From: Pseudomonas coleopterorum
GTDB lineage: Bacteria; Pseudomonadota; Gammaproteobacteria; Pseudomonadales; Pseudomonadaceae
DNA: 64,000 bases
Assembly: GCF_900105555.1 (NCBI RefSeq)
Contig: NZ_FNTZ01000001.1
Span: 1,488,001-1,552,000 of the forward strand
Reading direction: 5' to 3'
The notes beneath the pieces were generated by a model. The model did no database searches, was not told the DNA's origin, and was given only the letters and a program-made list of their open reading frames with translations. Positions 18,585 to 28,111 of this stretch are shown piece by piece; the first letter of the stretch is position 1, and every line of letters begins with the position of its first letter. The translations under genes were made by a program, and so were the position numbers.

Positions 18585-19432
18585 TTCAACAGATCGGCAG
18601 CGCGGGCGGCGTCCTCGATGCCCTTGTAGTTCTCAGGCTTGGTGGGGATGAAGCGGCTGGCTGCCTGCAGGTCGAGGATCGCCTTGTCCGCGGGCTTGGC
18701 CGGGTCGAGGGCAAGGAACGCCTGCTTGAGCTTGTCCGCCAGCGCCGGGTCGAGGGTGCCGCGCACGGTCCAGTTGTAGTCGAAGTAGGTCGGCGTGGTG
18801 GCAAACACCTTGACCTTGTTGGTGTCGACCTTGCCGCTGTCGACCAGCTTCTGCCAGACGCTGGCATTGAGCACGCCGGCATCGACCTTGCCTGCCTGCA
18901 CCCACGCTGCGGTGGCGTCATGGGCGCCCGAGTAGGCGACGCGGCTGAAATAGGTCTCAGGTTTGATGTTGTCCTGCAGCATGAAATAGCGCGGCATCAG
19001 GCTGCCGGACGTCGACGAGATCGAGCCGAAGGCGAAGCTCTTGCCCTTGAGGTCGGCCAGCGACTTGACGTTCGGATCGCTGGTGATGAATTTGCTGGTG
19101 AACTGGGCATCCTGCTCACGCTGCACCAGGGGAATGGCGTTGCCGGTTTTCTGGTTGACCTGGACGAAGGTGAAGCCGCCCAGCCAGGCCATGTCCAGAC
19201 GATCGGTGGCCAGCGCCTCGACCACTGCCGGGTAGTCAGCCACTGGTACGAATTCCACCTTCATGCCGGTCTGCTGCTCGAGGTACGCACCCAGCGGCTT
19301 GAACTTGCGCAGCAATTCGGTGGGTGCCTCGTCGGGGATGGCGGACACCCGCAGAACGTCGGCGGCGAAGCTGGTGACCGCGCTGGCGCACAAGGCAAGG
19401 CCGGCAACCAGTGACAGGGAGCGCTTGAACAT
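18581..19432 (-). CDS. Periplasmic binding protein of a putative selenate (PhnD-type) ABC transporter
   Basis: This 283-residue protein has a signal peptide (1 to about 23, cut after FAA). The mature chain reads [18 protein letters not shown] and has WLGGFTFVQ and [18 protein letters not shown], hallmarks of PhnD-type binding proteins for oxyanions or phosphonates. This particular branch is commonly annotated as a putative selenate binding protein because it lies beside selD. Here too selD is the divergent neighbour, 144 bp away. The substrate is therefore inferred from context; phosphonate or phosphite remain possible. It heads an operon with an ATPase and two permeases, all overlapping. Confidence 0.85.
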   Translation of the reverse strand: MFKRSLSLVAGLALCASAVTSFAADVLRVSAIPDEAPTELLRKFKPLGAYLEQQTGMKVEFVPVADYPAVVEALATDRLDMAWLGGFTFVQVNQKTGNAIPLVQREQDAQFTSKFITSDPNVKSLADLKGKSFAFGSISSTSGSLMPRYFMLQDNIKPETYFSRVAYSGAHDATAAWVQAGKVDAGVLNASVWQKLVDSGKVDTNKVKVFATTPTYFDYNWTVRGTLDPALADKLKQAFLALDPAKPADKAILDLQAASRFIPTKPENYKGIEDAARAADLLK

Positions 19433-19576
19433 GGTGGGTCTCCGAAAGGTGGCGCAAGGCGCGCGGGCCAGGCCCGGTACGCGAGGATAGAAAAGGCGCG
19501 ATTATAAGAGTCACTGCAGGAAAGGCCAGCTTTGATAGACTTCGCAGCTTGTTTCCCGGACCTCGAGAAGGCTGCC
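19433..19576. promoter_or_regulatory. Divergent promoter region, selenium importer / selD
   Basis: The 144-bp gap must carry both promoters. A bottom-strand TATAAT (complement of 19501-19506) could be the -10 of the importer operon, but no good -35 is placed 17 nt upstream. The gap is AT-richer than its flanks around 19485-19510. No operator can be named. Confidence 0.4.
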
Positions 19577-20611
19577 ATGAATTCGCCCATCCGTTTGACC
19601 CAATACAGCCATGGTGCCGGCTGCGGCTGCAAGATCTCGCCCAAGGTCCTGGAAGTGATCCTGGCCGGCAGCGGCGCGCAGAACCTGGACCCCAGACTGT
19701 GGGTCGGCAATGCCTCACGCGACGACGCTGCGGTGTACGCGATCGACGAGGAACGCGGGGTGGTGTCCACCACCGATTTCTTCATGCCCATCGTCGATGA
19801 CCCGTTCGATTTCGGGCGCATTGCGGCCACCAACGCGATCAGCGACATCTACGCCATGGGCGGAGATCCGTTGATGGCCATCGCCATTCTCGGCTGGCCG
19901 GTCAATCTGCTGCCCCCGGAAGTGGCTCGCGAAGTGATCCGCGGCGGCCGTGCGGTGTGCGACGCCGCCGGCATTCCGTTGGCCGGCGGGCATTCGATCG
20001 ACGCCCCCGAACCCATCTTCGGCCTTGCGGTGACCGGCCTGGTCGACAAGCGCCACATGAAGCGCAACGACACCGCCCAGGTCGGCGACCGCCTGTACCT
20101 GACCAAGCCGCTGGGCATCGGCATCCTCACCACCGCCGAGAAGAAATCCAGGCTGCGCGACGAAGACGTCGGCGTGGCCCGCGACTGGATGTGCACCCTG
20201 AACAAGCCCGGCAGTCGCTTCGGCAAACTGGCCGGGGTCAGCGCCATGACCGACGTCACCGGTTTCGGACTGCTCGGGCACCTGGTCGAGATGGCCGATG
20301 GCGCGCAACTGACCGCACGCCTGGACTACGCCGCCGTGCCGCGCCTGCCGGGCATCGATCACTACCTGCGCGAGGGCTGCGTGCCCGGCGGCACCCAACG
20401 CAATTTTGAAAGCTACGGCGATCGCATCGCTGCCCTGACCGATGAGCAGCGTGACCTGCTCTGCGACCCGCAGACCAGCGGCGGCTTGCTGGTCGCGGTC
20501 AGCGCCGCCGGTGAAGCCGAGTTCGTTGCCCTGGCCGCGGAACTGGGCCTGCAGCTGGCACCCATCGGCCGTTTGATCGAACGTCTGCCCCATGCGGTCG
20601 AGGTGATCTGA
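19577..20611 (+). CDS. selD: Selenide, water dikinase (selenophosphate synthetase)
   Basis: This 344-residue enzyme makes selenophosphate from selenide and ATP, the selenium donor for 2-selenouridine in tRNA and for selenocysteine. The catalytic segment is GAGCGCK with C16, C18 and K19, so the active-site residue is cysteine and no selenocysteine codon is used. Downstream are [19 protein letters not shown] and the [12 protein letters not shown] motif. I start at the ATG at 19577; a longer reading from 19532 lacks homology. The stop overlaps the selU start (TGATG), so the two are coupled. Confidence 0.96.
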   Translation: MNSPIRLTQYSHGAGCGCKISPKVLEVILAGSGAQNLDPRLWVGNASRDDAAVYAIDEERGVVSTTDFFMPIVDDPFDFGRIAATNAISDIYAMGGDPLMAIAILGWPVNLLPPEVAREVIRGGRAVCDAAGIPLAGGHSIDAPEPIFGLAVTGLVDKRHMKRNDTAQVGDRLYLTKPLGIGILTTAEKKSRLRDEDVGVARDWMCTLNKPGSRFGKLAGVSAMTDVTGFGLLGHLVEMADGAQLTARLDYAAVPRLPGIDHYLREGCVPGGTQRNFESYGDRIAALTDEQRDLLCDPQTSGGLLVAVSAAGEAEFVALAAELGLQLAPIGRLIERLPHAVEVI

Positions 20612-21708
20612 TGCGTGACAACAGCAGCGACTACCGCGCGTTGTTCCTGGGCGATGTGCCGATGATGGACGCCCGCGCGCCGGTGGAGTTCGACAAGGGC
20701 GCCTTCCCCGGTGTGCACAACCTGCCGCTGATGGACGACCTGGAACGGCAGAAGGTCGGTACCTGCTACAAGCAGCACGGCCAGGAGGCCGCCATCGCCC
20801 TGGGCCACCGCCTGGTGTCAGGCGACATCAAGGAACGCCGGATCGCGGCCTGGGCGGCGTTCGCCAAGGCCAATCCAAACGGCTACCTGTATTGCTTCCG
20901 CGGCGGCCTGCGTTCGCAGACCGTGCAACGCTGGCTGCACGAAGCCGGGATCGACTACCCGCGAGTGCTGGGCGGCTACAAGGCCATGCGCAGCTTCCTG
21001 CTCGACACCCTCGAACAGGCGGTGGAGCAATGCCGGTTCGTGGTGCTGGGCGGCATGACCGGCACCGGCAAGACCGACGTACTGGCGCAGTTGAGCAATG
21101 CCCTGGACCTGGAAGGGCATGCCAACCACCGCGGCTCCAGCTTCGGCAAGCGCGCGACCGGGCAGCCGGCGCAGATCGATTTCGAGAACCGCCTGGCCAT
21201 CGACGTGCTGAAAAAGCGCGCCGCTGGCATCGAGCAGTTCGTGCTCGAAGACGAAAGCCGTCTGGTCGGCAGTTGCAACGTGCCGTTGTCCCTGCATCAG
21301 GGCATGCAGGGTTATCCTCTGGTGTGGCTGGAAGACAGCTTCGACAACCGGGTCGAGCGCATTCTGCGTGACTACGTGGTGGACTTGTGCGCGGAGTTCG
21401 TCAGCCTGCATGGCGAGCAGGGCCATGAGCTGTTTGCCGAGCGTCTGTTGCAAAGCCTGGATCGGATCTACAAGCGCCTGGGCGGCGAGCGGCATCAGCG
21501 TCTGCAGGGCCTGATGCAGGCCGCGCTGGACGAACAGCAGCGCAGTGGTCAGGTCGATCTGCATCGCGGGTGGATCGAAGGGTTGCTGCACGAGTACTAC
21601 GATCCGATGTACGCCTATCAGCGTGAAAGCAAGGCGTCGCGGATCGAATTTGCTGGCGACCAGGCCGCCGTGGTCGACTACCTGCGCGAGCGCCTGGCCA
21701 GAGGCTGA
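20611..21708 (+). CDS. selU: tRNA 2-selenouridine synthase
   Basis: Also called mnmH or ybbB; 365 residues. An N-terminal rhodanese domain carries the catalytic C95 in YCFRGG, and the C-terminal part has a P-loop at 147-155 (GGMTGTGKT). The enzyme replaces sulfur by selenium at the wobble 2-thiouridine of tRNAs for Lys, Glu and Gln, by way of a geranylated intermediate, using selenophosphate from SelD. It overlaps selD by one base. The gene pair alone is enough for selenouridine formation and does not prove selenoprotein synthesis in this organism. Confidence 0.95.
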   Translation: MRDNSSDYRALFLGDVPMMDARAPVEFDKGAFPGVHNLPLMDDLERQKVGTCYKQHGQEAAIALGHRLVSGDIKERRIAAWAAFAKANPNGYLYCFRGGLRSQTVQRWLHEAGIDYPRVLGGYKAMRSFLLDTLEQAVEQCRFVVLGGMTGTGKTDVLAQLSNALDLEGHANHRGSSFGKRATGQPAQIDFENRLAIDVLKKRAAGIEQFVLEDESRLVGSCNVPLSLHQGMQGYPLVWLEDSFDNRVERILRDYVVDLCAEFVSLHGEQGHELFAERLLQSLDRIYKRLGGERHQRLQGLMQAALDEQQRSGQVDLHRGWIEGLLHEYYDPMYAYQRESKASRIEFAGDQAAVVDYLRERLARG

Positions 21709-21709
21709 A

Positions 21710-21725
21710 AACCGCGGGCGCGGTT
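21710..21725. terminator. Weak hairpin between convergent selU and proP
   Basis: AACCGC and GCGGTT pair around a GGGC loop just after the selU stop. The T-run is short (four T on the bottom strand side), so it could be a weak bidirectional terminator. Confidence 0.4.
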
Positions 21726-21747
21726 CGCAGCCAGGCCAGGTCGAGGC

Positions 21748-23250
21748 TTAGTTGATGCGCGGATGCTGTTCCACCAGGGACTTGCGCTTGGCTTCCAGCT
21801 CGGCGATCTGCGTGTCGATGTCTTCGATTTTCTGCTCGATGTTGTCGTGGTGTTCGACCAGCAGCTCACGGGCTTCTTCGATGTCCGAAGCCGCTGGTGC
21901 CGCACCGCGCAGCGGCCGGTTGGCGGTCTCTTTCATGGTGATGGCAGTGACGAATCCGATCACGGCGAACACCATCAGGTAGTACGCGGGCATGTACAGG
22001 TCGTCGGTGCTTTCCACCAGCCAGGCGACCGCTGTCGGCGTCAGGCCGGCGATCAATACCGAGACGTTGAAGGCGCTGGCCAGGGCGCTGTAGCGAATGT
22101 GCGTGGGGAACATCGCCGGCAGCGTCGAGGCCATCACGCCGATGAAGAAGTTCAGCACCACGGCCAGCATCAGCAGGCCGGCGAAGATCAGGCCGATCTT
22201 GCCGCTGTTGATCAGCATGAAGGCCGGAATGGCCAGGAAGAACAGGCCGATACTGCCGAACAGAATGAAGGGCTTGCGGCCGAACTTGTCGCTGGCATAA
22301 CCGATTGCCGGCTGCGCGAACAGCATGCCGACCATGATCGCGATGATGATCAGCACACCATGGCTTTCGCTGTAATGCAGGTTGTGCGACAGGTAGCTGG
22401 GCATGTAGGTGAGCAGCATGTAGTAGGTGACGTTGGTCACCGCCACGATGCCGATGCAGGTCAGCAGGCTGCGCCAGTGCTTGGTCGCCACCTCTTTGAA
22501 CGAAACCTTCGGGCCACCGGCCAGGCCTTCGCGATCGCCCTGTTCGAGCTTGTCGACGTGCTGCTGGAACGCTGGCGTTTCTTCCAGCGCATGGCGCAGG
22601 TACAGGCCGATCATGCCCAGCGGCAAGGCCAGGAAGAACGGCAAACGCCAGCCCCAGTCGAGGAACTTCTCCTCGCCGATCACGGCGGAGATCCCGACCA
22701 CCACGCCGGCGCCGAGCACGAAACCGGCTATCGAACCGAAGTCCAGCCAGCTGCCGAGGAAGCCGCGCTTGCGGTCCGGGGCGTACTCGGCGACGAAGAT
22801 CGAAGCGCCGGTGTACTCGCCGCCCACCGAGAAGCCCTGGGCCATCTTCGCCAGCAGCAAGAGGATCGGGGCCCAGATTCCGATGGAGTCGTAGGACGGA
22901 ATCAAGCCGATCGCGAAGGTGCTCAGCGACATGATCACGATGGTTGCGGCGAGGACTTTCTGTCGGCCGTATTTGTCGCCCAGTGCGCCGAAGAACAGGC
23001 CACCCAGGGGGCGAATCAGGAAAGGCACGGAGAAGGTGGCCAGGGCCGCGATCATCTGTACGCTGGGATCGGCACCCGGGAAGAACACCTTGCCCAGCGC
23101 GTAGGCCACGAAGCCGTAGACGCCGAAGTCGAACCACTCCATGGCGTTGCCAAGCGCGGCGGCGGTGATCGCCTTGCGCATCTTGACGTCGTCGACGATG
23201 GTGATGTCGTTCAACCCGATCGGGTTGACTTTTTTTCTACGAGATTTCAT
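21748..23250 (-). CDS. proP: Proline/betaine:H+ symporter, ProP-like MFS transporter
   Basis: This is a 500-residue MFS transporter of the metabolite:H+ symporter family with about twelve helices, including the signature DKYGRQKVLAA between helices 2 and 3. The C-terminus is a charged coiled coil (DIEEARELLVEHHDNIEQK and on, about residues 450-500), the feature that E. coli ProP uses in osmosensing, and the length equals the E. coli protein. I start at the ATG at 23250; the open frame continues upstream but without homology. It imports osmoprotectants such as proline and glycine betaine. It is divergent from the OsmC-YcaO gene. Confidence 0.88.
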   Translation of the reverse strand: MKSRRKKVNPIGLNDITIVDDVKMRKAITAAALGNAMEWFDFGVYGFVAYALGKVFFPGADPSVQMIAALATFSVPFLIRPLGGLFFGALGDKYGRQKVLAATIVIMSLSTFAIGLIPSYDSIGIWAPILLLLAKMAQGFSVGGEYTGASIFVAEYAPDRKRGFLGSWLDFGSIAGFVLGAGVVVGISAVIGEEKFLDWGWRLPFFLALPLGMIGLYLRHALEETPAFQQHVDKLEQGDREGLAGGPKVSFKEVATKHWRSLLTCIGIVAVTNVTYYMLLTYMPSYLSHNLHYSESHGVLIIIAIMVGMLFAQPAIGYASDKFGRKPFILFGSIGLFFLAIPAFMLINSGKIGLIFAGLLMLAVVLNFFIGVMASTLPAMFPTHIRYSALASAFNVSVLIAGLTPTAVAWLVESTDDLYMPAYYLMVFAVIGFVTAITMKETANRPLRGAAPAASDIEEARELLVEHHDNIEQKIEDIDTQIAELEAKRKSLVEQHPRIN

Positions 23251-23453
23251 CGATGTTTCTCTTTGTGTCAAAGCGGCTTGTCCCCATGAGATACAAATTG
23301 ACACCAAAAAATTCACTGGTGGCGGCGATTTAGTATCGCCGCAGCGGTCCGTTCGCCAGCCCGTCCACCGCCGCCGGTGATCGCCCAAGACGCACAGGTG
23401 AAAAAACCGGATAATGCGCGCCATTCGTTTTTGCTTGCATCAGGTGCTCCCCC
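23251..23453. promoter_or_regulatory. Divergent promoter region, proP / OsmC-YcaO gene
   Basis: This region carries two symmetries. GTGTCAA (23265-23271) and TTGACAC (23298-23304) form an inverted repeat close to proP. A perfect GCGGCGAT/ATCGCCGC hairpin with a 5-nt loop lies near 23323-23343. Either could be an operator. No regulator gene is nearby. Confidence 0.35.
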
Positions 23454-25643
23454 ATGGAAATCAAGGTCAATTTTCTCGACAACCTTCGACTTGAAGCCAA
23501 GTTCGACGATTTCACGGTGGTGGCCGACCAACCCATTCGCTACAAGGGCGACGGCTCGGCGCCGGGGCCTTTCGACTATTTCCTGGCATCGTCGGCGTTG
23601 TGCGCGGCGTACTTCGTCAAGCTGTACTGCAACACGCGCAACATTCCCACCGACAACATTCGCCTGTCGCAGAACAACATCGTCGACCCGGAAAACCGCT
23701 ACAACCAGATTTTCAAGATTCAGGTCGAGCTGCCGGCGGACATGTCCGCCAAGGACCGCCAGGGCATCCTGCGCTCCATCGACCGCTGCACCGTGAAGAA
23801 GGTGGTGCAGACCGGGCCGGACTTCATCATCGAAGAAGTCGACAACCTCGACGCCGATGCCCAAGCCCTGTTGATGCCGACCCAGCAGGCGGGCGCCAGC
23901 ACCTATGTGCTGGGCAAGGACCTGCCGCTGGAACAGACCATCGCCAACATGTCCGGCATCCTCGCCGGGCTGGGCATGAAGATCGAGATCGCCTCGTGGC
24001 GCAACATCGTGCCCAACGTCTGGTCGCTGCACATCCGCGATGCCTACTCGCCGATGTGCTTCACCAACGGCAAAGGGGCGACCAAGGAAAGCGCGCTGGC
24101 TTCGGCACTGGGTGAGTTCATCGAGCGCCTGAACTGCAACTTCTTCTACAACGACCAGTTCTGGGGCGAGGACATCGCCCAGGCCGACTTCGTCCATTAC
24201 CCCGACGAGCGCTGGTTCCAGCCAGGCCGCAGGGATGCCTTGCCCAGCGAGATCCTCGATGCCCACTGCCTGGCGATCTACAACCCGGACGGTGAACTGC
24301 GTGGCTCCCATCTGTACGACACCAACTCGGGCAACATCGAGCGCGGCATCTGCTCGCTGCCCTTCGTGCGTCAGTCGGATGGCGAGACGGTGTATTTCCC
24401 GTCCAACCTGATCGAGAACCTGTACCTGAGCAACGGCATGAGTGCCGGCAATACCCTGGCCGAAGCTCAGGTGCAGTGCCTGTCGGAGATCTTCGAACGC
24501 GCGGTCAAGCGCGAGATTCTCGAAGGCGAACTGGCGCTGCCCGACGTTCCGGCCGTGGTACTGGCGCGCTATCCTGGCATCGTGGCAGGCATCCAGGGGC
24601 TGGAAGAGCAGGGCTTTCCGGTACTGGTCAAGGACGCCTCCCTGGGCGGGCGCTTCCCGGTGATGTGCGTGACCTTGATGAACCCGCGAACCGGCGGCGT
24701 GTTCGCGTCGTTCGGCGCCCATCCAAGCCTGGAAGTGGCGCTGGAGCGCAGCCTCACCGAGCTGCTGCAGGGCCGCAGTTTCGAGGGGCTCAACGACTTG
24801 CCGCAACCGACCTTCGAAAGCCATGCCCTGATGGAGCCGAACAACTTCGTCGAGCACTTCATCGATTCCAGCGGCGTGGTGTCGTGGCGTTTCTTCAGTG
24901 CCAAGGCCGACTTCGCCTTTGCCGATTGGGACTTCACCGCTCAGGGCGACAACGCCAATGCCGCGGAAGCGGCGACGCTGTTCGCCATCCTCGACGGGAT
25001 GGGCAAGCAGGTGTACATGGCGGTCTACGAGCACCTGGGCGCCAAGGCGTGCCGGATTCTGGTGCCGGGGTACTCGGAGATCTATCCGATCGAAGACCTG
25101 ATCTGGGACAACACCAACAAGGCGCTGTTTTTCCGCGAAGACATTCTCAATCTGCATCGTCTGGATGACGATGCACTGGGCGATCTGTTGCAACGCCTGG
25201 AGGAGTCGGAGCTGGACGACTACACCGATATCCGCACGTTGATCGGCATCGAGTTCGACGAGAACACGGTGTGGGGGCAGTTGACCATTCTGGAGTTGAA
25301 GGTGCTGATCCAGCTGGTGCTGGAGCGCTTCGACGACGCCAAGGAGCTGGTCGAGATGTTCCTGCAATACAACGCCAATACCCTGGACCGTGTGCTGTTT
25401 TTCCAGGCCTTGAACGTGGTGCTCGAGGTGGAGCTGGACAGCGACCTGGACATGGCCGACTACGAGGTCAATTTCCGCCGCATGTTCGGCGATGCGCGGA
25501 TGGATGCAGCGCTGGGCTCGGTAGACGGCAGCGTGCGCTTCCATGGCTTGACGCCCACGAGCATGAAGCTCGAAGGCCTGGATCGTCATCTACGCCTGAT
25601 CGACAGCTACAAGAAACTCCACAGCGCCCGCGCCCAGGCCTGA
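23454..25643 (+). CDS. OsmC domain/YcaO domain fusion protein
   Basis: This is a 729-residue two-part protein. Residues 1 to about 135 form an OsmC/Ohr-type domain with both redox cysteines, C50 (SALCAAYF) and C112 (DRCTVKKVV). From about 155 a YcaO domain follows, with the ATP-binding region EFIERLNCNFFYND and later LSEIFERAVKREI. The remainder (about 590-729) is an acidic helical tail. YcaO enzymes activate a peptide amide by phosphorylation using ATP. E. coli YcaO is needed for beta-methylthiolation of ribosomal protein S12, but lacks the OsmC part. The fused form is known in Pseudomonas and Vibrio; its substrate is not known to me. It is a single-gene unit, followed immediately by REPs. 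Confidence 0.9.
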   Translation: MEIKVNFLDNLRLEAKFDDFTVVADQPIRYKGDGSAPGPFDYFLASSALCAAYFVKLYCNTRNIPTDNIRLSQNNIVDPENRYNQIFKIQVELPADMSAKDRQGILRSIDRCTVKKVVQTGPDFIIEEVDNLDADAQALLMPTQQAGASTYVLGKDLPLEQTIANMSGILAGLGMKIEIASWRNIVPNVWSLHIRDAYSPMCFTNGKGATKESALASALGEFIERLNCNFFYNDQFWGEDIAQADFVHYPDERWFQPGRRDALPSEILDAHCLAIYNPDGELRGSHLYDTNSGNIERGICSLPFVRQSDGETVYFPSNLIENLYLSNGMSAGNTLAEAQVQCLSEIFERAVKREILEGELALPDVPAVVLARYPGIVAGIQGLEEQGFPVLVKDASLGGRFPVMCVTLMNPRTGGVFASFGAHPSLEVALERSLTELLQGRSFEGLNDLPQPTFESHALMEPNNFVEHFIDSSGVVSWRFFSAKADFAFADWDFTAQGDNANAAEAATLFAILDGMGKQVYMAVYEHLGAKACRILVPGYSEIYPIEDLIWDNTNKALFFREDILNLHRLDDDALGDLLQRLEESELDDYTDIRTLIGIEFDENTVWGQLTILELKVLIQLVLERFDDAKELVEMFLQYNANTLDRVLFFQALNVVLEVELDSDLDMADYEVNFRRMFGDARMDAALGSVDGSVRFHGLTPTSMKLEGLDRHLRLIDSYKKLHSARAQA

Positions 25644-25661
25644 CCGACCGCGTGCACCGCC

Positions 25662-26102
25662 GACGCGGCTTGCACCGCTGCTACACGGGTGGCGCGAGCC
25701 GGATTTGCCACCTGCCTGCACCGCCAACACGGCATGCACGGCCCCTGTAGCAGCGGCGCGAGCCGCGTCCGGGAGCGCCACACACGGGTGGTGCAAGCCG
25801 GATTTGCCACCTGCCTGCACCGCCAACGCGGCATGCACGGCCGCTGTAGCAGCGGCGCAAGCCGCGTCCGGAAACACCGCGTTCACCCTGATCCACCGCG
25901 TGTACCGCCGACGCGGCTTGCACCGCTGCTACACGGGTGGCGCAAGCCGGATTTGCCACCTGCCTGCACCGCCAACGCGGCATGCACGGCCGCTGTAGCA
26001 GCGGCGCAAGCCGCGTCCGGAAACACCGCGTTCACCCTGATCCACCGCGTGTACCGCCGACGCGGCTTGCACGGTCCCTGTAGCAGCGGCGCGAGCCGCG
26101 TC
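25662..26102. repeat. Array of GTAG-type REP elements with 149-bp duplication
   Basis: Top-strand units begin at 25747, 25846, 25995 and 26080; bottom-strand units lie at 25662-25684 and 25910-25932, with a truncated one at 26059-26070. The segments following the units at 25846 and 25995 are near-identical for about 80 bp, giving a 149-bp tandem duplication. Degenerate units lacking the GTAG (GGTGGCGCAAGCCGG type) lie between them. The array fills the whole gap between ycaO and the convergent binding-protein gene; no gene is credible in it. Confidence 0.85.
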
Positions 26103-26153
26103 CGGGAATGCCACGTTGGCTCTGGCCCACCGCGTTCGGCAGCGCCACCGTGC

Positions 26154-26921
26154 TCAAAGCGGGGCGGTCAGGTATCGCTCCACCAACCGCTTTATCGAAC
26201 CGTCGCGATGCAGGGTTTGCACCGCTTCGCGCAGACTGCGCACCATCTGCGGCGAACAGCTCTTCGAACAGGCCAGATACAGATCCGACGTCATCAGCAC
26301 CGGGCTCATCAGCAACGGCCGTTCGGACACCTGCCGCCAGATGTATTTCGACTCGGGCACCCCATTGAACCAGGCATCGACGCGCCCCAGCAGCAGCATC
26401 TGCGCCGGATTCTCACCGATACGCAGCGGGTAGATCTGCGAAGCATCGAATCCTTCGTCATACAGCTTGCGTTCCTGCGCACTGCCCATGCCCACCGCAA
26501 TGCGATGATAGGTGCGACGCGCCTGGGCGAAGCTTTCGACGCGCTGGTCGAGGCTGAAAAACGCCCGGTCCATACTCATGATTGGCGCAATCCAGGTGTA
26601 GGCCGCTTCCCTGTCAGGGGTGCGCGACAGAGGCACGATGAGCATGTTCTGGCCTTGCTGCACCGTGCGTTGCGCCCTGAGCCAGGGCAGTATATGGGTG
26701 TTCATTCGATAGCCCGCCAGCACCATGGCCTGCCCGGCGGCATCGGCCACGATGCCTTGCTGGCCTGCGACGCCGGCCATGCTCAGCGGCGGCGCCTCGG
26801 GCATGTACAGATCGAAGGCACGCGGGCTCGCTGCCCAGGCGACTGTGTCGAGCAAGCTATACAGCAAAAGGGCGCAGACCGACTTGAACAGCGACCCGCG
26901 CAAGCGGTTCAGATGATCCAT
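26154..26921 (-). CDS. Periplasmic solute-binding-like protein (SBP family 3)
   Basis: This 255-residue protein is read from the ATG at 26921. Residues 13-32 form a hydrophobic signal sequence ending AWAAS. The mature chain resembles ABC-transporter family-3 binding domains, with FDLYMPEAPPLSM at the start, GMGSAQERKLYDEG and LLLGRVDAWFNG in the second lobe. No permease or ATPase is adjacent, so it may be a stand-alone sensor-like member of the kind common in Pseudomonas. A longer reading from 27011 would lack a proper signal peptide. The ligand is unknown. Confidence 0.72.
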   Translation of the reverse strand: MDHLNRLRGSLFKSVCALLLYSLLDTVAWAASPRAFDLYMPEAPPLSMAGVAGQQGIVADAAGQAMVLAGYRMNTHILPWLRAQRTVQQGQNMLIVPLSRTPDREAAYTWIAPIMSMDRAFFSLDQRVESFAQARRTYHRIAVGMGSAQERKLYDEGFDASQIYPLRIGENPAQMLLLGRVDAWFNGVPESKYIWRQVSERPLLMSPVLMTSDLYLACSKSCSPQMVRSLREAVQTLHRDGSIKRLVERYLTAPL

Positions 26922-27044
26922 TGCAACGATCCGACGGTATTCGGTGACGGGCACCAAGAGGGCCAGCATAGTCGCTAATCGCGTTATCTGCTCATGGGGG
27001 AACCGCACCACGCGCAGACCCTCCTATCTGACATCTACTCATGT

Positions 27045-28052
27045 ATGAGGACACCCCTGGTGGAGACCGAGCAAAGCTGGCCGTTCGATGCAGCGCAGAT
27101 CGCGCAGGCCGAGCGCTTCAACAAGACCCTGAGCCGCCTGCCGCGGTTCCGCATTCGCAACCGCGTTACCCCGATGCTGATCCAGACCCTGCTCCGTGCA
27201 GGGCAACTAGCCAGCTCGCTCAAGCCCGTGCGCCATGGTGTGGCCATCGAAGAGCGCCTGCTGCGCCTGCCCGGCGCCCGCCCGGTGAAGGTGCGCATCC
27301 TGCGGCCATCCCGGCCGCCCAAGGGTCTGGTGCTGGATTTCCACGGCGGCGGCTGGGTCATCGGCAATGCCCAGATGAACGATGACCTCAACATCGCCCT
27401 AGTGCAGGCCTGTGATGTCGCCGTGGTTTCGGTCGACTATCGCCTGGCTGTCTCGACGCCCCTGCAAGGCCTGCTCGACGACTGCCTGGTGGCCGCGCGC
27501 TGCGTGTTGGGCGATGGCTTTCCCGAGTTTGCCGACCTGCCGGTGATCGTCGTCGGCGAGTCCGCCGGTGGGCATCTGGCCGCTGCCACTCTGTTGCAGC
27601 TCAAGCAATGGCCCGCGTTGCTGCAGCGCGTGTGCGGTGCGCTGTTGTATTACGGTGTCTTCGACCTGACCGGCACCCCCAGCGTGCGCAACGCAGGGCC
27701 CGACACGCTGGTGCTGGACGGTCCGGGCATGGTCGAGGCGTTGCGTCTGCTGACCCCGGACCTGGACGATCAGCAACGACGGCAGCCGGTGGTATCGCCC
27801 CTGTACGGTGACCTGGAAGGCCTGCCCCCCGCGCTGATGTTCGTCGGGGAGCTGGATCCGCTGCGCGATGACACCCTGTTGATGGCCGAACGCTGGGGCA
27901 AGGTGGCTCCAGTGGACCTGCGCCTGTTGCCGGTGTCGCCCCACGGTTTCATCCACTTTCCCACACCCATGGCCGACAGGGCTCTGGTCCACAGCCGTGA
28001 GTGGATCGTCCGGCTGTTGGCGGCACAGGTTGCTGCGGAACCTGCCGGATGA
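27045..28052 (+). CDS. Alpha/beta hydrolase of the HSL (GDXG) esterase family
   Basis: This is a 335-residue cytoplasmic hydrolase if read from the ATG at 27045; an in-frame ATG at 26994 is the alternative and neither has a good ribosome-binding site. The oxyanion-hole motif is HGGGW, the nucleophile serine lies in GESAGGHLA, the acid is probably in GELDPLRDD, and the histidine in SPHGFIHFP. This is the hormone-sensitive-lipase layout and implies esterase or lipase action on short acyl esters. It is divergent from the binding-protein gene and 59 bp before trmK. Confidence 0.82.
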   Translation: MRTPLVETEQSWPFDAAQIAQAERFNKTLSRLPRFRIRNRVTPMLIQTLLRAGQLASSLKPVRHGVAIEERLLRLPGARPVKVRILRPSRPPKGLVLDFHGGGWVIGNAQMNDDLNIALVQACDVAVVSVDYRLAVSTPLQGLLDDCLVAARCVLGDGFPEFADLPVIVVGESAGGHLAAATLLQLKQWPALLQRVCGALLYYGVFDLTGTPSVRNAGPDTLVLDGPGMVEALRLLTPDLDDQQRRQPVVSPLYGDLEGLPPALMFVGELDPLRDDTLLMAERWGKVAPVDLRLLPVSPHGFIHFPTPMADRALVHSREWIVRLLAAQVAAEPAG

Positions 28053-28111
28053 GTTGAAATGCACGGGCGCGCTCGCCAGAATGCGCGCCCGACCCAGAGA
28101 ACCGATCACTC

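Noticed and set aside
19577..20611. Selenocysteine-containing SelD
   Set aside because: The active-site codon in GAGCGCK encodes cysteine and no in-frame TGA precedes the stop.
23313..25589. 758-codon frame opposite the OsmC-YcaO gene
   Set aside because: Antisense to a gene with recognisable domains over its full length; composition is that of a shadow frame.
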